Position numbers and translations under genes: made by a program
Part shown: positions 1 to 5,466 of the stretch, one piece after another
Numbering within the stretch: the first letter of the stretch is position 1
How the letters are laid out: every line of letters begins with the position of its first letter
Notes under the pieces: generated by a model
The model's input: the letters and a program-made list of their open reading frames with translations, nothing else
Database searches by the model: none
What the model was told of the DNA's origin: nothing
Origin: Phycisphaeraceae bacterium
GTDB lineage: Bacteria; Planctomycetota; Phycisphaerae; Phycisphaerales; Phycisphaeraceae
DNA length: 8,157 bases
NCBI GenBank assembly: GCA_020851395.1
Contig: JADZCW010000011.1
Span: 1-8,157, forward strand
Direction of reading: 5' to 3'

Positions 1-395
1 GTGCGGTCGCCGTACCAGGCGGCCAGGTGATCATCCTCGGCGCAGAAGACCACCACGGGGACGCGCCGCCCGCCGTTGATGACCAGCTTGTCCTGCAGGT
101 CGGCGTGGGCGTCGCGGTCGAGCCAGCGCAGGCCGATCTTGCCCGGATTGGCCTCGGCAATGCGCGCGATCAATGGCCCCTGCTGCACGCAGTCGCCGCA
201 CCAGATCCCGGACAGCCCGATGACCTTGATCGAACGGGTGAATGAGCCGACGAGCTGCTTCTGCGCGTCGGTGAGGTTGACGGCGTCGTAGACGCGTTGC
301 CAGTTCTCACGCTGCTGAGGGGTGCCGGTGGCGACGTAATCGGCGTAGGACAGGCCGGCGTCGTGCTTGGAACGGAGGAACTCGGGTGTGAACAT
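1..395 (-). CDS. Thioredoxin-fold protein with WCGDC active site, C-terminus cut by window edge
   Basis: Reading leftward from ATG at 395-393, the frame stays open to the window edge, giving 131 visible residues. An N-terminal helical stretch (about residues 1-50) precedes a thioredoxin-like core: a hydrophobic strand at 56-62, the redox motif W65-C-G-D-C69, a charged strand around 89-95 and the cis-proline region R-V-P at 111-113. A CxxC pair plus cis-Pro indicates thiol-disulfide exchange. No signal peptide is visible, so the cytoplasm is likely. WCGDC in place of WCGPC places it among the thioredoxin-like family proteins, not classical TrxA. The start is supported by GGAG eight bases upstream, though that GGAG lies in the arm of a perfect hairpin (401-420). 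It lies 60 bp downstream of the TetR gene on the same strand and may be co-transcribed. The true substrate is unknown. Confidence 0.85.
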   Translation of the reverse strand, partial: MFTPEFLRSKHDAGLSYADYVATGTPQQRENWQRVYDAVNLTDAQKQLVGSFTRSIKVIGLSGIWCGDCVQQGPLIARIAEANPGKIGLRWLDRDAHADLQDKLVINGGRRVPVVVFCAEDDHLAAWYGDR

Positions 396-420
396 GAAAA
401 ACGCTCCGTGGTCGGAGCGT
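396..420 (-). promoter_or_regulatory. Hairpin plus T-run covering the thioredoxin gene's Shine-Dalgarno
   Basis: A perfect inverted repeat, ACGCTCCG-TGGT-CGGAGCGT (8-bp arms, 4-nt loop), lies at 401-420. In minus-strand RNA it is followed at once by five U (400-396), then C and the thioredoxin start codon. The 3' arm contains the GGAG that would serve as ribosome binding site, so folding hides it. The same structure has the shape of an intrinsic terminator for the upstream tetR gene. It could therefore be a terminator, a translational lock, or both. Structure is read directly; function is inferred. Confidence 0.6.
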
Positions 421-455
421 AACGATAGACGTGCGGCCAAGCCAAGGCCAGCCGG

Positions 456-1109
456 TCAGTGCGATTTCGCGCGCGGGCGACGTGGGCGGGCGGGGCGGGC
501 GTGCTTCTCGAGCAGGACCCTGGCGGCCAGGCGGACGTTCTTGGCTGAGAGGTCGTCGTGGGTGATGTAGCGGCGGGCGATGACGCCCTGCATCAGCGTG
601 GTCCACTGCTGGGCGAAAGCCTCGGGATTGCGTGCGCCGGCCTGGTGAGCGATCCGGGCGATGGACTGCTCGGACCTGTGATAGTGGGCGGCGGCGGCCT
701 GGTGGATCGGGTCGTGGGGCGAGGGGTACTCGGAGCAGGCGTTGAGGAACATGCAGCCGCGGTAGTCGGGGTGGGTGAAGTACTCGTCGAGGACGTCGAA
801 CATGGCCAGGAGCTGCTTGCTCGGGTCCTCGCCGGCCAGCTCCTTGATGCGCTGCTGGAAGCTGGCGGTCTCCCACTGATCGCGGAGCTCCAGGGCGGCG
901 ACGATCAGGTCGTCCTTGCTGGCGAAGTGGTTGTAGAAGGTGGTCTTGGTGACGCCGGCGCCGGCGATGATCTGGTCGAGGCCGACGGCGTGAAAACCGC
1001 GGACATAGAACAGCTCGAGCGCGACGTGGAGGATCTTGTCGCGTGTGCCGGTGGGCGGTTCGCCGCGGCCGAACAGGTCACGGGCCTTGTGCTCGAATCC
1101 ATCGGTCAT
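456..1109 (-). CDS. TetR/AcrR-family transcriptional regulator
   Basis: This 217-residue protein has the TetR family layout and typical length. The N-terminal DNA-binding domain (about residues 22-66) includes the A-L-E-L-F-Y-x-R-G-F segment and the recognition helix T-K-T-T-F-Y-N-H-F (54-62). The C-terminal ligand and dimer domain contains G118-C-M-F-L-N-A-C-S-E-Y, typical of the AcrR/LmrA-like branch. I chose ATG at 1109 because GGAGG lies eight bases upstream; the in-frame start further upstream (1148) has no Shine-Dalgarno and would add residues before the family's usual N-terminus. The last 15 residues (203-217) form an Arg/Pro/Lys-rich basic tail beyond the family fold. It is divergent from the methyltransferase, and the two TTGAC-N5-GTCAA dyads upstream of both starts suggest autorepression and control of its neighbour. 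Ligand unknown. Confidence 0.92.
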   Translation of the reverse strand: MTDGFEHKARDLFGRGEPPTGTRDKILHVALELFYVRGFHAVGLDQIIAGAGVTKTTFYNHFASKDDLIVAALELRDQWETASFQQRIKELAGEDPSKQLLAMFDVLDEYFTHPDYRGCMFLNACSEYPSPHDPIHQAAAAHYHRSEQSIARIAHQAGARNPEAFAQQWTTLMQGVIARRYITHDDLSAKNVRLAARVLLEKHARPARPRRPRAKSH

Positions 1110-1114
1110 GGTCC

Positions 1115-1130
1115 ATCCCTCCCCAGGGAT
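1115..1130 (-). promoter_or_regulatory. Small hairpin overlapping the tetR Shine-Dalgarno
   Basis: In minus-strand RNA, AUCCC-UGGGGA-GGGAU forms a 5-bp stem with a 6-nt loop just upstream of the tetR start. The GGGGAGGG ribosome binding sequence is split between the loop and the 3' arm. It may modulate translation. A pyrimidine run pairing with a strong Shine-Dalgarno can also occur by chance, so confidence is low. Confidence 0.3.
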
Positions 1131-1139
1131 CGATGTGAG

Positions 1140-1178
1140 GTTGACCACAAGTCAACCGAAAGTTGACTCCAAGTCAAG
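1140..1178. promoter_or_regulatory. Tandem TetR operator dyads between divergent genes
   Basis: Two copies of TTGAC-N5-GTCAA lie at 1141-1155 (spacer CACAA) and 1163-1177 (spacer TCCAA), exactly 22 bp apart, about two helical turns. The first extends to 6-bp arms (GTTGAC/GTCAAC). The inner half-sites also face each other, giving four evenly placed half-sites. Fifteen-bp dyads of this kind, in the gap between a tetR gene and its divergent neighbour, are the usual TetR operator arrangement. The half-site resembles a -35 hexamer (TTGACT) on both strands, so binding could block RNA polymerase in both directions, although I found no convincing -10 box at standard spacing. The dyads are seen; operator function is inferred. 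Confidence 0.72.
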
Positions 1179-1273
1179 CGGCGCCGGGGCGATCACCGGC
1201 TACAGTTGGCCGAGGTTCATGGGGGAACTCCAGGGATTTCACGAGACATTTACGCCTAGAAAGGAGACCGGTG

Positions 1274-2383
1274 ATGAGCCAGAGCACGATGGAAATGATC
1301 GCGGGACGGGAGACAAGCACCTCGACGACACTCGACGAGGGCCGCAAGCGGTCGATGATGGAGCGTCTGGTCAACATGACCAACGAGGCCTCGATGGCGC
1401 TGATGCTGTCAATCGGTCATCGGACGGGTCTGTTCGATGTGATGGCCAAGATGACGCCCGCGACGAGCGAGCGGATCGCCCGGGAGACGGGCTTGCAGGA
1501 GCGTTATGTCCGCGAATGGCTGGGCGCGATGGTGACGGGCCGGGTCATCGAGTACGACTCGCGGGAGCGGACGTACACGCTGCCGGCCGAGCACGCGGCA
1601 CTGCTGACCAGGGCCGCCGGCGGGGAGAACATGGCCGGGGCGATGCAGTGGTTCGCGGTGCTGGGCTCGGTCGAGAGCGAGGTGGTGGAGAAATTCGAGC
1701 GTGGCGGGGGCGTGTGCTACCACCACTTCCACCGCTTCCACGACGTGATGGCCGGCGAGAGCGACCTGACGACGGTAGCGGCGTTGCGGGAGCACATCCT
1801 GCCGCTGTCGCCGGGGCTGACCGAGAGACTCGATCGGGGCATCAAGGTCGTGGAGATCGGCTGCGGCCGGGGCCGGGCGCTGACATTGCTGGCCGAGATG
1901 TTCCCCAGGAGCACCTTTCGGGGGTATGACCTGTGCGAGGAGCCGATCACCTTCGCCAAGTCGGCCGCGGCGGAGAAGGGGCTGACGAACATCACCTTCG
2001 AGGTCCGCGACGTGACGGGCTTCGACGAGCCGGGCCGGTACGACCTGGCGTTGGCCTTCGACGCCATCCACGACCAGAAGGACCCGGCGTCGGTCCTACG
2101 CGGCATCCGCCGATCGCTGCGGCCGGGCGGGGTGTTCCTGATGCAGGACATCGCCGCGTCGAGCCACCTGGAGAAGAACGTCGGGCACCCGCTCGGGACA
2201 TTCTTCTACACCATCTCGACGATGCACTGCATGACCGTCTCGCTGGCGCAGGACGGGGCGGGCCTGGGCACCTGCTGGGGCCGGGAGTTGGCCGAGACGA
2301 TGCTCCGCGACGCGGGGTTCGCCAACGTCGAGATCTCGCAGTTGCCGCACGACATGATCAATGATTATTACGTGGCGCGGTGA
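1274..2383 (+). CDS. SAM-dependent methyltransferase with N-terminal winged-helix domain (Rv2258c-like)
   Basis: This 369-residue protein is inferred to transfer a methyl group from S-adenosylmethionine to an unidentified small molecule. After a polar N-terminus, residues of about 30-120 read as a winged-helix/dimerisation domain (R-T-G-L-F-D-V-M, then S-E-R-I-A-R-E-T-G-L-Q-E-R-Y-V-R-E-W-L). The Rossmann domain follows: motif I V-V-E-I-G-C-G-R-G at about 192-200, an acidic strand end (G-Y-D-L) near 218, and D-L-A-L-A-F-D-A-I-H-D-Q at 257-268 before an L-R-P-G-G-V-F-L-M-Q-D segment. This layout matches the Rv2258c-like class I methyltransferases. ATG at 1274 is preceded by AAGGAG with 7-nt spacing; the frame opens at 1163 inside the operator, where no Shine-Dalgarno is present. 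It is divergent from tetR and probably repressed by it. A role in modifying or detoxifying the TetR ligand is possible but unproven. Confidence 0.88.
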   Translation: MSQSTMEMIAGRETSTSTTLDEGRKRSMMERLVNMTNEASMALMLSIGHRTGLFDVMAKMTPATSERIARETGLQERYVREWLGAMVTGRVIEYDSRERTYTLPAEHAALLTRAAGGENMAGAMQWFAVLGSVESEVVEKFERGGGVCYHHFHRFHDVMAGESDLTTVAALREHILPLSPGLTERLDRGIKVVEIGCGRGRALTLLAEMFPRSTFRGYDLCEEPITFAKSAAAEKGLTNITFEVRDVTGFDEPGRYDLALAFDAIHDQKDPASVLRGIRRSLRPGGVFLMQDIAASSHLEKNVGHPLGTFFYTISTMHCMTVSLAQDGAGLGTCWGRELAETMLRDAGFANVEISQLPHDMINDYYVAR

Positions 2384-2416
2384 TGTGATCGACATTGACA
2401 ACGCCTCCTAAAGAAC

Positions 2417-2447
2417 AAAGCCCAGGACCGCGTGGCCCTGGGCTTTT
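2417..2447. terminator. Bidirectional intrinsic terminator between methyltransferase and leuD
   Basis: A 10-bp perfect stem (AAAGCCCAGG at 2417-2426, CCTGGGCTTT at 2437-2446) with a 10-nt loop is followed by T on the plus strand. On the minus strand the A-rich 5' side gives a U-rich tail. It sits between two convergent genes, 33 bp after the methyltransferase stop and 26 bp from the leuD stop, so it can end transcripts from both sides. Confidence 0.85.
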
Positions 2448-2473
2448 CATTGTCGGTCGCTATCGCGCGATGC

Positions 2474-3040
2474 TCACCCCGCCTTGATCATCCCCGTCTG
2501 CCTGGCGTAATTGAACACGCCGCCGGCGTCGATGATCGGCTTGGCGTCGCCGAGCGGGTGGAGCTTGTAGGTCTTGCCGGTGGTCTTGTTGGCCAGCGTG
2601 CCGGCCTCGACGTCGATCTCACACTGATCGCCGGTGCGGACCTCATGCACGAGGCGTTGGGTCGTCTCGCAGGGCAGCAGGTACCCGCCGTTGACGCAGT
2701 TGCGGAAGAAGATGCGGGCGTAGAACTCGGCGACGACGGCCTTGGCGCCGGCCTCGGCGATGGCGAGCGGCGCGTGCTCGCGGGAGGAGCCGCAGCCGAA
2801 GTTCTTGCCGCCGATGACGATGGCGTACTTGCTCTTGAACTGCCCTTCCTCCACGAACCGCTGTCCGCCGCCGGGCAAGCCGGCCTGGCTGCGGGGGACG
2901 CCGCTCATGGCGTACATGCCGAAGTACTTGCGCTCGGCTGGGTCGGAGGGGTTATAGGACAGGTACTCAGCCGGGATGATCTGGTCGGTATCGACGTCGT
3001 CGCCGAGGACGTAGGCCGGGCCGATGATATTGGCAGCCAT
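2474..3040 (-). CDS. leuD: 3-isopropylmalate dehydratase small subunit
   Basis: This is the swivel-domain subunit that pairs with LeuC to isomerise 2-isopropylmalate to 3-isopropylmalate in leucine biosynthesis. The 188-residue protein has the opening V-L-G-D-D-V-D-T-D-Q-I-I-P-A-E-Y-L (11-27), the substrate-binding G-C-G-S-S-R-E-H-A-P (82-91), then A-x-A-K-A-V-V-A-E-F-Y-A-R-I-F-F-R-N, and a C-terminal G-x-V-F-N-Y-A. The region between residues 40 and 75, with R-F-V-E-E-G-Q and K-Y-A-I-V-I-G-G, resembles the plant/archaeal-type small subunit more than E. coli LeuD, so homoaconitase or a related hydro-lyase cannot be fully excluded. ATG at 3040 has GGAG seven bases upstream and a TATAAT box about 46 bp further up. 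No leuC is beside it in this window, so the large subunit gene lies elsewhere. Confidence 0.93.
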   Translation of the reverse strand: MAANIIGPAYVLGDDVDTDQIIPAEYLSYNPSDPAERKYFGMYAMSGVPRSQAGLPGGGQRFVEEGQFKSKYAIVIGGKNFGCGSSREHAPLAIAEAGAKAVVAEFYARIFFRNCVNGGYLLPCETTQRLVHEVRTGDQCEIDVEAGTLANKTTGKTYKLHPLGDAKPIIDAGGVFNYARQTGMIKAG

Positions 3041-3085
3041 GGTGAAACTCCGCGGGGGGCTCCGGGGAAAAACCGCGAGTTGGGC

Positions 3086-3091
3086 ATTATA
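3086..3091 (-). promoter_or_regulatory. leuD promoter -10 box
   Basis: Reading the minus strand, a perfect TATAAT lies about 46 bp upstream of the leuD start codon, which would give a leader of roughly 39 nt. No good -35 hexamer is present at 16-18 bp spacing. AT-rich hexamers are rare in this GC-rich window, which supports the call. Confidence 0.5.
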
Positions 3092-3124
3092 GAGCCTCGC
3101 GGGATAACGTGGCGGCGGGGTGGT

Positions 3125-3207
3125 GGGGTACGGGGTACAGGGTACGGGGTAGCGAACCCCTTGAGTTGGGCGGCGATCCCCTACCCTGTACCCCGTACCC
3201 TGTACCC
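3125..3207. repeat. Inverted repeat made of tandem GGGTACR heptamers
   Basis: The left arm (3126-3151) holds 3.7 units of a 7-bp motif, GGGTAC followed alternately by G or A. The right arm (3180-3207) holds about 3.7-4 units of the same motif in the opposite orientation. A 19-bp stretch, GGGTACAGGGTACGGGGTA (3133-3151), is perfectly complementary to 3189-3207, leaving a 37-nt loop. Each unit contains the self-complementary GTAC. The element lies between the divergent leuD and lipoprotein genes and outside both coding regions. It resembles, in design, the short tandem heptamer repeats known from cyanobacteria and REP-type hairpins. No transposase is present. Function unknown. Confidence 0.85.
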
Positions 3208-3213
3208 ATCTGT

Positions 3214-3219
3214 TAGAAT
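3214..3219 (+). promoter_or_regulatory. Possible -10 box for the lipoprotein gene run
   Basis: TAGAAT (5 of 6 matches to TATAAT) lies 72 bp before the lipoprotein start codon and 6 bp after the heptamer repeat. The hexamer recurs upstream of the FmdB-type gene at 6681. No recognisable -35 is present; the place it would occupy lies inside the repeat's right arm. Confidence 0.35.
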
Positions 3220-3291
3220 CCCCTATCTTGACTCGCTCCCCCTGACCTCCCGCCACCGGGACGGTCCGGACTTCCCCCAAGGATGCCAACC

Positions 3292-3804
3292 ATGAGCAAG
3301 CGTGCGTGGCGAGGATTTGTCGTCGGCCTGGCGGTTCTGACACTCGGCAGTCTTCCCGGCTGCGGGCCTTACGTCACCATCCCCCGCGTCGGGCCGAACT
3401 TCGGCATCAGCGACCCCAATCAACTGATCGTCCGCGACGCGATGCGGACAAGCCTCAAGGCGGAGCTGACCGAGAACCCGATCAACGGTCCCTACTCGAT
3501 CAAGCTCCCCCCGGACAGCGAGGCCAAGAGCTATCACTACGTCATGACCGGGCTGCCCGGCCAACCCCTGTTCGAGGGTGAGGCCGCCCCTGAGGGCACC
3601 GCCGCGGCCGCGTCGCTCGAAGTCATCCGCATCCACATCCAGAACCTCGAGGGCGAGGTGGACATCGTCCGCAAGGGCGACCGCGTCACCGGCCAGGGCC
3701 AGCTCATCACCGTCTACCTCCGCCGGGCCCCCTTCAACGGCTGGGTGGCGGATCGCGTGCGGGCATGGTCGTCCATGGTTGAGCCCGAACGAGCGGTTCA
3801 ATAA
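3292..3804 (+). CDS. Putative lipoprotein of unknown function
   Basis: I do not recognise this 170-residue protein. Its N-terminus has basic residues (K3, R4, R7), a hydrophobic stretch (F9-L18) and L-P-G-C with Cys24, a lipobox-like site with an atypical proline at -2. It is therefore likely to be exported and lipid-anchored. The mature part is mixed polar and hydrophobic, with alternating patterns (E-V-I-R-I-H-I-Q-N-L-E-G-E-V-D-I-V and G-Q-L-I-T-V-Y-L-R-R) that suggest beta strands, and no cysteines after the anchor. ATG at 3292 has AAGGA eight bases upstream; the ATG nine bases earlier has no Shine-Dalgarno. It is first in a three-gene run, 43 bp before the isomerase-like gene. Confidence 0.75.
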   Translation: MSKRAWRGFVVGLAVLTLGSLPGCGPYVTIPRVGPNFGISDPNQLIVRDAMRTSLKAELTENPINGPYSIKLPPDSEAKSYHYVMTGLPGQPLFEGEAAPEGTAAAASLEVIRIHIQNLEGEVDIVRKGDRVTGQGQLITVYLRRAPFNGWVADRVRAWSSMVEPERAVQ

Positions 3805-3847
3805 CCCATTAATCCTCTCGTTCCGGGTGAACTGAGAAAGGATCGTC

Positions 3848-4714
3848 ATGGTTTGGGCACTCAGTGCATTCGCCGATGAGGCGGGCCCCGAAGTGGATCA
3901 GCAGATCGCCGCCCTGCTCGAGGCGGGCATTCCACGCGTCGACCTGCGCAACGTCGGGCCGCACAACATCAGCGCCCTGCCGCTGGACCTCGCTCAGCAG
4001 GCGGCCCGCAAGCTCGCGCAGGCCAAGATCAAGGTGGGCATGTTCGGCTCGCCGATCGGCAAGATCGACATCGCCGACCCCTTCGACATCGACATGCAGA
4101 AGCTCGAGCACCTGGGCAAGCTCAAGGACGTCTTCGGCTGCGCGGCCGTGCGGATCTTCAGCTACTACAACAAGGCCGGCCGCGCCGCCGACGCCTGGGC
4201 CCACGAGTCGCTCTCACGCCTCAAGAAGCTCCGTGACCGCGCGGCCCAGCTCGGGCTGGTGCTCTACCACGAGAACGAACGGCACATCTTCGGCGACCGG
4301 CTGGACGAGAACCAGCGCATCGCCCAGGAAGTCCGCGATGGCAAGAGCTTCCTGACGATCTTCGACTTCGACAACTACAACCAGTCCGGCGACAACGTCT
4401 GGCACAACTGGGAAGTCCTCCGCGACAGGGTCGACGGCATCCACCTCAAGGACTCCGACGCGCAGAAACAGCACGTGCCCGTCGGCCAGGGGACGGGACA
4501 GGTCAAGAAGATCCTCGCCGATGCGGTGGCACGCAAGTGGCAGGGCCCGATGTCGCTCGAGCCGCACTTGGTGCACTCCTCGGCCGTGATGGCCACGGGC
4601 GTCGGCGGGCAGGCCAACGATCAGCTCAAGAACCTGCCGCCGGAGAAGGTCTTCCAGGTCGCCGCCAAGGCCGCCAAGCAGATCATCGCCGAGGTCGGCG
4701 GGCCGCTGGGCTGA
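3848..4714 (+). CDS. Sugar phosphate isomerase/epimerase-like TIM-barrel protein (AP endonuclease 2 fold)
   Basis: This 288-residue protein has the length and motif order of xylose-isomerase-like TIM-barrel enzymes, which usually isomerise or epimerise sugars, inositols or their derivatives using a divalent metal. Candidate metal or substrate ligands are E142 and E144 in Y-H-E-N-E, D173/D175 in I-F-D-F-D-N-Y, H199 in H-L-K-D, and E238 in L-E-P-H-L. These match the Glu/Asp/His/Glu pattern of the family. No signal peptide is visible, so it is probably cytoplasmic. ATG at 3848 has AAAGGA five bases upstream. It sits between a lipoprotein and a secreted protein with gaps of 43 and 34 bp, consistent with an operon. 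The exact substrate cannot be told from the sequence. Confidence 0.88.
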   Translation: MVWALSAFADEAGPEVDQQIAALLEAGIPRVDLRNVGPHNISALPLDLAQQAARKLAQAKIKVGMFGSPIGKIDIADPFDIDMQKLEHLGKLKDVFGCAAVRIFSYYNKAGRAADAWAHESLSRLKKLRDRAAQLGLVLYHENERHIFGDRLDENQRIAQEVRDGKSFLTIFDFDNYNQSGDNVWHNWEVLRDRVDGIHLKDSDAQKQHVPVGQGTGQVKKILADAVARKWQGPMSLEPHLVHSSAVMATGVGGQANDQLKNLPPEKVFQVAAKAAKQIIAEVGGPLG

Positions 4715-4748
4715 TCGCATCCACACGTCCGAACCAAGGAGCCCGACC

Positions 4749-5447
4749 ATGACGGCTCGCAACAGCATGCACGCAATCCTCCCGGCCGCGGTGATGGCGG
4801 CCCTCCTCTACGCCGGCGGCCCCGCGCTGGCGCAGGAGAACCAAAAGGGCATCGACACGCACACCGAACGCGTGCCCGTGCAGGAGCAGCCGGGCCAGAC
4901 CACGATCGGCGAGCCGTCCCCCCCGCCGCCGGCCACGGAGGCGGCTGAACCATCGGCGATGGCGCAGACCCAGCCTGCCCAGACCCAGCCCTCGGAGATG
5001 AACCCCTCCTCGGAGGAGATCCTCCAGCGCATGCTCCGCCGGCGGCAGGAGATCCCGGTGATCGAGCCGAACTCGCAGGCGCCGATGGACATGCCCGCCC
5101 TGGGCAACCTCCGGCCGGACCCGGCGGTGCTGGGCGTGGCGCCCGGACAGGATCAACCGATGCTCCGCCGCGAGGGCGAGTTCGTCGTCAGCCGGCGCGG
5201 GCGGGTGTTCCGCACCCCGGACGGGTTCCTGCAGTTCCGCTTCGAGGCGGACTCCGAGCAGGCCCCCGAGCCGCCGGTCTACCTCATGCCCTGCCAGATG
5301 CTCGAGCACATGGAGCAGCTGACTGACGAACGCAAGAACGACGTGGTCTTCGTCCTCTCGGGGCAGGTGTTCGTCTATCGCGGGCGCAACTGGCTGCTGC
5401 CGACGATGATGCGGCTGGACGTCGATCGCGGGAACCTGCAGAAGTAA
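4749..5447 (+). CDS. Secreted protein with Pro/Gln-rich linker, unknown function
   Basis: This 232-residue protein opens with a signal peptide: R4, a hydrophobic core (I10-A22), then A-L-A with predicted cleavage after A28. A low-complexity Pro/Gln/Glu/Thr-rich segment follows (about 29-100), with an A-Q-T-Q-P-A-Q-T-Q-P duplication. The C-terminal part (about 144-232) looks folded: E-F-V-V-S-R-R-G-R-V-F-R-T-P-D-G-F, then a short P-V-Y-L-M-P-C segment, then V-V-F-V-L-S-G-Q-V-F-V-Y-R-G-R-N-W-L-L-P. The single mature cysteine is in the M-P-C segment. I know no named domain that fits. The start has AAGGAG with 7-nt spacing. It is last in the three-gene run and converges with the DUF4432 gene 19 bp away, with no clear terminator between them. 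Confidence 0.78.
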   Translation: MTARNSMHAILPAAVMAALLYAGGPALAQENQKGIDTHTERVPVQEQPGQTTIGEPSPPPPATEAAEPSAMAQTQPAQTQPSEMNPSSEEILQRMLRRRQEIPVIEPNSQAPMDMPALGNLRPDPAVLGVAPGQDQPMLRREGEFVVSRRGRVFRTPDGFLQFRFEADSEQAPEPPVYLMPCQMLEHMEQLTDERKNDVVFVLSGQVFVYRGRNWLLPTMMRLDVDRGNLQK

Positions 5448-5466
5448 TCCCTGCGACGTCGCCCCC

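Noticed and set aside
307..876. Minus-strand open frame rich in Arg/Pro overlapping tetR and the thioredoxin start
   Set aside because: It is an alternate-frame shadow of tetR in GC-rich DNA, with composition typical of noncoding frames.
1163..1273. Earlier start for the methyltransferase at 1163
   Set aside because: It would begin inside the operator dyad, has no Shine-Dalgarno, and the added residues show no family similarity; ATG 1274 has AAGGAG at 7 nt.
1409..2071. Long antisense frame in the methyltransferase gene
   Set aside because: GC-rich shadow with low-complexity Arg/His/Leu content, no Shine-Dalgarno, and opposite to a gene with clear SAM-binding motifs.
3125..3207. CRISPR array
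   Set aside because: The units are 7 bp, contiguous and in opposed orientation, with no spacers of uniform length and no cas genes.
5453..5462. Palindrome GCGACGTCGC between the two convergent genes
   Set aside because: Ten bp, no spacer loop and no T-run on either side, so it is not a terminator; a palindrome of this size is easily found by chance in GC-rich DNA.
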